Shown here: positions 1 to 8,800 of the stretch, piece after piece
Numbering within the stretch: the stretch's first letter is position 1
Layout of the letters: every line of letters begins with the position of its first letter
Origin: Micromonospora eburnea
GTDB taxonomy: Bacteria; Actinomycetota; Actinomycetes; Mycobacteriales; Micromonosporaceae
Direction: 5' to 3'
Assembly: GCF_900090225.1 (NCBI RefSeq)
Contig: NZ_FMHY01000002.1
Coordinates: 4,774,001-4,838,000, forward strand
Length of the DNA stretch: 64,000 nt
The notes under the pieces: model-generated
What the model saw: only the letters and a program-made list of their open reading frames with translations
The model's database searches: none
Told to the model about the DNA's origin: nothing
Program-made: the position numbers and the translations under genes

Positions 1-3000
1 GAGTCCCCAGGCGAGGGACAGTGCGGGCCGCCCGTTGATCCGCCGGCAGTGGGCGAGGGCGTCGAGGAACGTGTTCGCCGCGGCGTAGTTGGCCTGCCCG
101 GGGCTGCCGAGGGTTCCTGCGGCGGAGGAGAACACGACGAACGCCGACAGGTCGACGTGTTCGGTGAGACGGTGCAGCTCCCACGCGGCGTCGGCCTTGG
201 GCCCGAACACCGTTTCGAGGTGTGCTGGCGAGAGGGCGCCGACTGTGCCGTCGTGGACCACGCCGGCGGTGTGGATCACCGCGGTGAGCGGATGTTCGGC
301 CGGTATCGCGTCGAGCAGGCTCGCCAGCTCACCGGGCTCCGCGATGTCGCGTTGCTCGATGGTGACGTCCGCTCCGAGGTTGGTGAGTTCGGTGATCAGT
401 TGGGTGGCGTTGTGGGCGTGGGGGCCGTGGCGGCTGGTGAGTAGGAGGTGGCGTGCCTGGTGGTTGCTGACGAGGTGTTTGGCGAGGAGGCTGCCGAGCG
501 CGCCGGTGGCGCCGGTGATCAGGACGGTGCCGTGTGGGTCCAGGGGTGGTGGGACGGTGAGGACGACTTTGCCGATGTGTTCGGCTTGACGGATGTGCCG
601 GAACGCGTCACGGGCCGCGCGGATGTCGTAGGTGGTGACGGGTGGGGGGTGTAGATGCCCGTCGGTGAACAGGCGGATCAGGTCGGTGAGCATCTGCCGG
701 GTGCGGGTGGGTCCGGCGTCGTGCAGGTCGAAGGGCTGGTAGTACACGCCGGGGTGGGTGGCGGCGATCCGGTCGGGTTCGCGGATGTCGGTCTTGCCCA
801 TCTCCAGGAACCGACCGCCGCGTGGTAGCAGCCGCAGCGACGCGTCGACGAACTCGTGGGTCAGGGCGTTGAGGACGACATCGACACCCGCACCGCCGGT
901 GGCGTGGGTGATGGTGGTTTCGAAGTCCAGACTGCGGGAGTCACCGATATGGGCCGGGTCCAGGCCTTGCCGGCGTAGGGCCTGCCATTTCGGGTGGCTG
1001 GCCGTGCCGTACACCTCGGCGCCCAGGTGACGGGCGAGTTGGACCGCGGCGGTGCCGACTCCGCCGGCGGCGGCGTGGACGAGGATTTTCTCACCGGGCT
1101 GCAGGCGGGCGAGGTCGGTGAGGGCGTAGTAGGCGGTGAGGAACGTGATGGGTACGGCGGCGGCCTGCGGGTAGCTCCAGCCGCACGGGATACCGACGAT
1201 CAACCGATGATCCGCGATCGCGGTGGTCGCCATGGCCTGGCTGAACAGTCCCATGACCCGGTCACCCACGGCCAGGCCGGACACGTCCGGGCCGACCTCG
1301 GTGACGACACCTGCCCCTTCACCACCGATACTGACCCGCCCCGGATACATACCCAAGGTCATCAACACATCACGGAAGTTCACCCCCGCCGCCCGCACAG
1401 CGACACGAACCTCCCCACTACGCAACGGACGCAACGCCTCCCGCGCCGCCACCAACTCCAACCGATCCAACGTGCCCGGCTCGCTCACATCGACCCGCCA
1501 CGCCCCCTCACCCTCAGGCGGCGTCAAAGCATGATCGATACCCATCTTCGCCACCTGGAGGGCTGAGAAAACTCCGCGACGCATCGCGATCTGGCCCTCC
1601 CCCGCCAAGACGACCGTCAGCGCCTCGGGCAGGTGCCGCAAGGAAGACTCCTGGCCGTCGAGGTCGAGCAGCGCGAACCGGTCGGGGTTCTCCCGCTGCG
1701 CCGAGCGCACCAGCCCCCAGACCGGAGCCGAGCCGAGGTCCTGGAGGTGCTCCCCCTCGTCCACGGCGACCGCACCGCAGGTCACCACCACCAGCCTCGA
1801 CTCGTCCAGACACTCGGCGCTCAGCCATTCCTGGATCAGCCCGAGGACTTCGCCCACCGCGACGTGCGCCGCCCTGATCGGCTCCATGGCGGGAAGCGCG
1901 CTGCGGGCGGCCAGGACCACGCTCGGTTGCGGCAGGCCCGCTCCGATGGCCGCGACCAGGGCAGCCAGATCGGGATGCTCGCTGGCCTCGACTCCGCTGG
2001 CCTCGAGCGCGAGAACCACTTCAGGCTGCTCCCCGAGGAGCGCCACGGAGCCGATGGGCGCCGGATCGGCCGGCGGAATGACCGGACTCCAGCGGACGCC
2101 GTAGAGGTCCCCGTCGTCGACTGCTCCGGCTGGGCGCAGCGTGAGGCTGTCCGTGGTGAGGATGAGTTGGTCTTGTGGGTCGGTGATGGTGAGTTCGATG
2201 GTGTGGTTGTCGTGTACGCGCAGGTGCACGCGCAGCGTGGTGGCGTCGTGGGCGTGGAGGGTGACGCCGGTCCAGGAGAAGGGGAGTTGGATGGTGGTGT
2301 GGTCGGGGTGGTGGAGGGTGAGAGCGTGTAGCGCGGCGTCGAGGAGTGCGGGGTGGATGGTGTGGTGGTGTGGGTGGGGGGTGGCAGGGAGGTGGACCTC
2401 GGCGTAGAGGTCGTTGTGGTGTTTCCAGGCGTGGCGTAGGCCTTGGAAGGTAGGGCCGTAGCGCAGGCCCCGCTGGTCGAGGTGGTGGTAGAGGTTGGTG
2501 GTGTCCAGCCTGCTGGCATGGGTGGGTGGCCAGACGGTGGCGGGGACGGCGGGAACGCCGGCGGTGCCGGTGGTGACCTCGGCGGTGACGTGGTCACTCC
2601 AGAGACCCGCCGTGGTGGTGTGCGCGCGGGAGCGGATGGTGCAGGCCCGATGGCCGGTGGCGTCCACCGGACCGATAACGAGTTGAATGTCGGTGGCGGT
2701 GTTATCGGACAGGGCAAGCGGCGTGTGGATGACCAGATCGGTGATGGTGTGATGACCGGTGTGGTGAGCGGCGTGCAACACCATGTCGACGAACGCGGTC
2801 GCGGGAAGCAGGCAGTGGTCCCCGATGGTGTGCTCGGCCAGCCACGACGGGGCGCTGGGATGCAGCGTGCCGGTGAACACGTGCGTGTCGTCAGGAAGTT
2901 CCAGCACGGCCGGTAGGAGCGGATGACCGGTCGGGGCAGCGTGAACAGGCACGACAGGGTCAGCGGCCAGCCAGTACCGATTCCGGGTGAACGGATAGGT

Positions 3001-5811
3001 GGGTAGGGGTACCGGTTGTTGTGGTGGTGGTGTCAGGTGGTGGTGCCAGGTGATGTGGTGGCCCCGGGTGTGGGCGGTGGTGAGCGTGGTCAGGAGGGTG
3101 CGGGTTTCGTCGTGGTGGGGGTGCAGAACGTTGAGGTAGACGACATCCTCACCCCGTCCGCTGTGGGTGAGGGTGTGTTCGGTGAGGTGGGTGAGGGTGG
3201 GAGCGGGACCGAGTTCGAGGTAGGTGGTGACGTGGTGCTGGTCCAGGGTGGTGATGCCCTGGTGGAACCGGACGGGTTGCCGGATGTGGTCGGTCCAGTA
3301 CTCGGCGGTGGTGATGTGCTCGGGGTCGGCGACGTCGCCGGTGAGGTTGGAGATGATCGGGGTGTGGGGCCGCTGGTAGGTGACACGGCTGGCGATGTGG
3401 TGGAACTCGGTCAGGATCGTCTCGGTGTGCGGGGAGTGGAACGCGTGTCGGGTGTGTAACACCCTGCCCGCATGGCCCAGGGCGTGTAGCCGGTCAGCCA
3501 CGGTGTGGGTGGCTTGCGGGTCACCGGAGATCACGGTGTTGGTAGGGGTGTTGTAGGCGGCGATACCGACCCGCGGGTTCAGATGTTCCTCGACCTGGGC
3601 GGGGGTGGCCTGGACACTGACCATGACCCCGGCCGGCAACGTGGCCATCAACCGGGCCCGAGCGGTCACCACAGCGGCAGCGTCGGCCAGTGACATCACC
3701 CCGGCCAGATGAGCGGCGCTCACCTCACCGACCGAGTGACCGATGAAATAGTCCGCGCGGAGTCCGTGATGTTCCACCAGCCGGTACAAGGCCACCTGGA
3801 GTGCGAACAACGCCGGCTGCGTGTAGGTGGTGTCATCCAACAGCCCCGCGTCAGGACCATCCGCGGCGGCGAACAACACCGACCGTAACGGCCGGTCGAG
3901 GTGAGCATCCAGATGGGTGCACACCTCGTCCAACACGGCGGTGAACACCGGCTCCCGGCCGTAAAGCCCCCGCCCGGCCCCTACCCGCTGGGAACCCTGA
4001 CCCGTGAGAAGAACAGCGATCTTCCCCCCGGCCTCGGCATCCCCACACACCACCCGACCAGACACCACCCCCACACCCGGCTGTCCCACCGCGAACGCCC
4101 GCAACACCGCCTCACCATCACCAGCGCCGTCCACCACGACACCGGCACGGAAACGATGCTGACTCCGCGTCGTGACCAACGCGGCCCCGATGTCAACCGC
4201 CCGGTACCCGGGATGCGCGGCCACATGATCCGCCAACCGCAACGCCTGCGCCCGCAACGCCTCCACCGACCTCGCCGAAAACAACCACGGCACCGGTCCA
4301 CCACCAGCGCCACCATCGCCGGCGCTGGTGCTGGTGCGGGTGTCACCGCCGTCGGTGGTGTCGGTGCCATCGCCGTCGTCGCTGGTGAGAGGTCCGGTGG
4401 CGGTGGGGGATCCGGTGTTGGTGGGGGTGGGGGGTGCTTCGAGGATGAGGTGGGCGTTGGTGCCGCTGATCCCGAATGATGACACCGCCGCCCGGCGGGG
4501 ACGACCAGTGTCCGGCCACGGCACCGTCTCGGTGAGCAACGCGACCCGGCCGGTGTCCCAGTCCACGTGCGGGGTCGGGGCGTCCACGTGCAGCGTGGCC
4601 GGCAGCAGGCCGTGCTGGATGGCCTGCACCATCTTGATCACACCCGCGACACCCGCCGCGGCCTGCGTGTGGCCGATGTTCGACTTCACCGATCCCAACC
4701 ACAACGGATGACCGTCGTCGCGGCCCTGCCCGTAGGTGGCCAGCAACGCCTGCGCCTCGATCGGGTCACCCAACGTCGTGCCGGTCCCGTGCGCCTCCAC
4801 CACATCCACGTCCGTGGCGTCCACACCCGCGTTCGCTAACGCCTGCCGGATCACCCGCTGCTGCGCCGGACCATTCGGCGCCGTCAACTGACTACTGGCA
4901 CCATCCTGATTCACCGCACTACCCCGAATCACCGCCAACACCGGATGCCCGTTCCGGCGTGCGTCTGACAGGCGTTCCAGCAGGACGATGCCGGCGCCCT
5001 CACCGAAGCCCGTGCCGTCAGCCGCGGCAGCGAACGGCTTGCACCGGCCGTCGGGTGACAGGCCGCGTTGGCGACTGAACTCGATGAACAACTGGGGTGT
5101 GGCCATGACCGTGACGCCACCAGCCAACGCCAGGTCACACTCACCCGACCGCAGCGCCTGACCCGCCAGGTGCAACGCCACCAACGACGACGAACACGCC
5201 GTGTCCACCGTGACCGCCGGACCCTCCAAACCCAGCGTGTAGGAAATCCGACCAGAGGCCACACTGCTGGAACTACCAGTGCTGATATAACCCTCAAAAC
5301 CAGACGGAGCCGGCTGCAACCGAGACCCGTAGTCGTTGTACATCACCCCGGTGAACACACCGGTACGGCTGCCCCGCAACGTCTCCGGCGGGATCGCCGC
5401 ACGCTCCAACGTCTCCCACACCGTCTCCAGCAGCAACCGCTGCTGCGGGTCGATCGCGAGCGCCTCACGAGGACTGATACCGAAGAACTCCGCGTCGAAC
5501 TCGTCGGCGTCGTAGAGGAAACCACCCTCCCGGACGTAACTCTTACCCACCCGTTCGGGGTCCGGGTCGTACAGCCCCGCCAGGTCCCACCCACGACCCG
5601 TCGGGAACCCCCCGATCACATCCACACCATCGATAACCAGCCGCCACAACTCCTGCGGGGAATACACCCCACCCGGATAGCGGCAGCCCATCGCCACGAT
5701 CGCGATCGGCTCACTGCTGGTCGACTCGGCCTGAAGCAGCCGCTGGCGGGTCTGATGGAGCTCGGTGGTAACCCGCCGGAGGTATCCACGGAGTGTTTCC
5801 TCGTTGCTCAT
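1..5811 (-). CDS. Type I PKS, fully reducing module KS-AT-DH-ER-KR (3' end outside window)
   Basis: The frame is open from an ATG at 5811 to base 1 (1,937 codons, no stop), so the C-terminus lies beyond the window. The first ~35 residues (MSNEETLRGYLRRVTTELHQ...) form a charged coiled-coil docking segment, followed by EPIAIVAMGCRYPGG. KS: VDTACSSS active site near 5,190. AT: GHSVGE near 3,740 and HAFH near 3,440, the malonyl-CoA signature. DH: HTIGDHCLLP near 2,830 (the usual Gly at position 5 is Asp) and HPALLDAALH near 2,320. ER: NADPH motif HAAAGGVGTAAVQ near 1,070. KR runs from about 545 to the edge and includes GSPGQANYAAANTF. It should follow the protein ending at 5817 (5-bp gap, matching C-terminal docking segment there) and add a fully saturated two-carbon unit. 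Assignment is firm; the remaining domains are unknown. Confidence 0.95.
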   Translation of the reverse strand, partial: MSNEETLRGYLRRVTTELHQTRQRLLQAESTSSEPIAIVAMGCRYPGGVYSPQELWRLVIDGVDVIGGFPTGRGWDLAGLYDPDPERVGKSYVREGGFLYDADEFDAEFFGISPREALAIDPQQRLLLETVWETLERAAIPPETLRGSRTGVFTGVMYNDYGSRLQPAPSGFEGYISTGSSSSVASGRISYTLGLEGPAVTVDTACSSSLVALHLAGQALRSGECDLALAGGVTVMATPQLFIEFSRQRGLSPDGRCKPFAAAADGTGFGEGAGIVLLERLSDARRNGHPVLAVIRGSAVNQDGASSQLTAPNGPAQQRVIRQALANAGVDATDVDVVEAHGTGTTLGDPIEAQALLATYGQGRDDGHPLWLGSVKSNIGHTQAAAGVAGVIKMVQAIQHGLLPATLHVDAPTPHVDWDTGRVALLTETVPWPDTGRPRRAAVSSFGISGTNAHLILEAPPTPTNTGSPTATGPLTSDDGDGTDTTDGGDTRTSTSAGDGGAGGGPVPWLFSARSVEALRAQALRLADHVAAHPGYRAVDIGAALVTTRSQHRFRAGVVVDGAGDGEAVLRAFAVGQPGVGVVSGRVVCGDAEAGGKIAVLLTGQGSQRVGAGRGLYGREPVFTAVLDEVCTHLDAHLDRPLRSVLFAAADGPDAGLLDDTTYTQPALFALQVALYRLVEHHGLRADYFIGHSVGEVSAAHLAGVMSLADAAAVVTARARLMATLPAGVMVSVQATPAQVEEHLNPRVGIAAYNTPTNTVISGDPQATHTVADRLHALGHAGRVLHTRHAFHSPHTETILTEFHHIASRVTYQRPHTPIISNLTGDVADPEHITTAEYWTDHIRQPVRFHQGITTLDQHHVTTYLELGPAPTLTHLTEHTLTHSGRGEDVVYLNVLHPHHDETRTLLTTLTTAHTRGHHITWHHHLTPPPQQPVPLPTYPFTRNRYWLAADPVVPVHAAPTGHPLLPAVLELPDDTHVFTGTLHPSAPSWLAEHTIGDHCLLPATAFVDMVLHAAHHTGHHTITDLVIHTPLALSDNTATDIQLVIGPVDATGHRACTIRSRAHTTTAGLWSDHVTAEVTTGTAGVPAVPATVWPPTHASRLDTTNLYHHLDQRGLRYGPTFQGLRHAWKHHNDLYAEVHLPATPHPHHHTIHPALLDAALHALTLHHPDHTTIQLPFSWTGVTLHAHDATTLRVHLRVHDNHTIELTITDPQDQLILTTDSLTLRPAGAVDDGDLYGVRWSPVIPPADPAPIGSVALLGEQPEVVLALEASGVEASEHPDLAALVAAIGAGLPQPSVVLAARSALPAMEPIRAAHVAVGEVLGLIQEWLSAECLDESRLVVVTCGAVAVDEGEHLQDLGSAPVWGLVRSAQRENPDRFALLDLDGQESSLRHLPEALTVVLAGEGQIAMRRGVFSALQVAKMGIDHALTPPEGEGAWRVDVSEPGTLDRLELVAAREALRPLRSGEVRVAVRAAGVNFRDVLMTLGMYPGRVSIGGEGAGVVTEVGPDVSGLAVGDRVMGLFSQAMATTAIADHRLIVGIPCGWSYPQAAAVPITFLTAYYALTDLARLQPGEKILVHAAAGGVGTAAVQLARHLGAEVYGTASHPKWQALRRQGLDPAHIGDSRSLDFETTITHATGGAGVDVVLNALTHEFVDASLRLLPRGGRFLEMGKTDIREPDRIAATHPGVYYQPFDLHDAGPTRTRQMLTDLIRLFTDGHLHPPPVTTYDIRAARDAFRHIRQAEHIGKVVLTVPPPLDPHGTVLITGATGALGSLLAKHLVSNHQARHLLLTSRHGPHAHNATQLITELTNLGADVTIEQRDIAEPGELASLLDAIPAEHPLTAVIHTAGVVHDGTVGALSPAHLETVFGPKADAAWELHRLTEHVDLSAFVVFSSAAGTLGSPGQANYAAANTFLDALAHCRRINGRPALSLAWGL

Positions 5812-5816
5812 CTACG

Positions 5817-8800
5817 CTATTCCTTCGGAGCCGAGTCAGGGATTCCGAGTTCGTTGTTGATGAAATCGAAAATTTCGGCATCAGAGGCCGAGTCGATTTC
5901 CGCGATCACCGTCGGGACGGCAGCGCCCGACTCTTCTTCGACGGGATTCAATTTCAACAGGAACTGTTGGAGACGGGTGGTTAGCCTGGTACGCCCGGCC
6001 AGGGAGAGGCCAGCCGCGACAGACTCGATCTTGTCGAGTTCCTTGAGCACCGCCTGGTCGGGCTCGGGCTGAGCCTTGGTCAGCTTTTCCAGGAGGAAGT
6101 CCGCCAGCGCAGCCGGCGCCGGGTGGTCGAAGACGGTGGTGGAGGGCAATCGCAGGCCGGTGGCGGCGTTGAGTCGGTTACGCAACTCGACGGCGGTCAG
6201 TGAGTCGAACCCCATGTCGAGGAAGCCGCGGTCGGCGTGGATATGGTCGGCTGAGTTGTGGCCGAGGACCAGTGCCGCGTTGAGTCGTACCGATTCGAGT
6301 AGTAGTTGTCGCTGTTGTGGTGTGCTGAGGCCGGCCAGTTGGGTAGCGAGCCGGGTGGTGTTCTCACCACCGGGTGGTGTGTGGCGGGGGGACACGGGTC
6401 GGTGGGCCAGCGAGTCCAGGATCGGGGAACGGTCGGGGTGGCGCCGTAGTGCTGGTAGGTCCCAGCGGGCGGCGACTACCTGCGCCCGGTCCTGACCGAC
6501 GGCGGTGTCCAACAGGTGTAGTCCCTGTTCGGTGCTCAACGCCCGGATCCCGCTACGTGTCAACCGGTCACGGTCGGTGTCGGACAGCCCGCCGGTCAGC
6601 CCGGTACCGGTCTGCCACAATCCCCACGCCACACTCGTCGCGGGTAGCCCGACAGCCCGCCGGTGCTGCGCCAACGCGTCCAGGAACGTGTTCGCCGCCG
6701 CGTAGTTACCCTGCCCCGGGTTACCCAGCACCCCGGCCACCGAGGAGAACAACACGAACGCCGACAACGGCATGTCAGCGGTCAACTCGTGGAGATGCCA
6801 CGCCCCGTCGACCTTCGGTCGTAGCACCGCCGACATCCGCTCCGTGTTCAGTGACTGCACCACACCGTCATCCACCACACCCGCGGCGTGGATCACCGCT
6901 GTCAACGGATGCCGCTGATCCACCTGCGCCAACACCCGCGCCAACCCGGCCCGGTCACCACTGTCACACTCCCGTACCCACACCCGCGCGCCCGCCGCTT
7001 CCAACCCCGCGCGTAGCTCCCCCGCACCCGCGGCGGCCATACCCCGACGACTCACCAACACCAACCGCCGGACTCCGTACCGGCGCACCAGGTGCCACGC
7101 CGTCAACGCCCCCAAACCACCCGTACCACCAGTGATCAACACCGTCCCCGACGGGTCCAACCCCCCGAACCCACCGCCGCTGGCGGGCACCGGTTGTGCG
7201 GGCAACCGCGACAACCGTGGCCTCAACACCACCCCACCACGCACCGCGACCTGCGACTCACCACCCGCCAACACCCCCGACAACACCCGCCAACCCACCA
7301 CCCCACCATCACCATCGACCAACACGAACCGCCCCGGATGCTCCCGCTGAGCCACCCGCACCAAACCCCACAAACACGCCGCCGCGAGGTCGTCCACCGC
7401 CTCGTGCGGGACCGTGGCGACCGCCTGACGGGTCACCACCACCAGCCGGGCGTCAAGGTCACGAGCCAGCCAGTCCCGCAGCACCCGCACCAACGCGGCA
7501 CTCACCTGATGCGCCCGCCGCACCACGTCCGCGTCTCTACCAGCCGTCTCGGGATCCACCACGTACAACACGGTGTCCGGAGCATCCACCGCCTCAGCCA
7601 ACGCGGCCACGTCCGGATACACCGGCACCCCGTCCCACCCCGACCCCGACCCACCCGAACCCAGCAACGCCCACCCCACCGGCACCGCCACCTCGTCCGG
7701 GACCACCACACCCAACCGCTCCCACACGACGTGGAAGTTGTGCCGGTGTTCGGAGTCGCTTTCGAGCTTGTCCGGGGCGACCGGCCGGACCGTCAGCGTG
7801 TCGACCGAACAGATGGTGTGTCCGTACGCATCGCTCAGGTGCAGAGCCATGCTCGAATCTCCCGACAGCGTCATGCGGACGCGCAACGTTGTCGTTGCCG
7901 TTGCCGAAGCGGCGACCCGCACGCCGCTCCAGGAGAAGGGCACCGGGATCTGCGGGGTAGAGCCGTCTCCTCGGGGCTTGCCGGTGCCCAGGGGGTGAGC
8001 GTCGGTGAGGAAGATCGTTTGTATCGCGGCGTCGAGCAGGGCCGGGTGGACGATGAAGCCCTCATCCGACTCATCGCCGGAAAGCTCCAGCTCGGCGTGG
8101 AAGACGTCGCCTGCGCGCCAGGCGCTCTTCAAGCCCTGGAAGACCGGGCCGTAGTCGAGACCGTGATCGGAAAGATTGTCGTAGAAGCTCTCGATGTCGA
8201 TGGGACTGCCGGCCGGATCCCACGGTCCGTCGTCCGGACGAGGCCCGGGGTTGTCGTCGACACCCAGGACGGCGGTGATGTTCTGGGTCCACGGCGTGTC
8301 CGGCGCGTCCGCGTCGAGGCGCCGCGACTCCACCTTCATGTCCCGGGTGCCGTCGCCGGTCGGTGGTCCGACCGTCACGTGGATCTGTACGCCTCCTCGC
8401 TCGGGCAGCGTCAGCGGTTCATGAACGTTGAGTTCTTCGATGTGGTTGCAGTCGGTGTGGTACGCGGCGTGCAGGGCGAGTTCGAGGAACGCGGTGCCGG
8501 GTAGCAGGACGGTGCCGGTGATGGCGTGGTCGGCGAGCCATGGATGGGTGGCTGTGGAGATCGTGCCGGTGAACACCCGCCCACCGTCGGGCAACTCCAA
8601 ACCCCCGGCCAGCAGCGGATGCCCAGTAGCGGTCAACCCCGGCACCGTGACACCACTCGGCGCAGGATCCAACCAGTAGCGCTGGTGTTGGAAGGGGTAA
8701 GTGGGCAGGTCTGGTAGGTGTGTGGGGGTTGGGGTGTCGGGCAGGTTCAGGGGTGCGCCGTGGGTCCAGGCTTGTATCGCGGAGGTGAGGAATCGGTGGT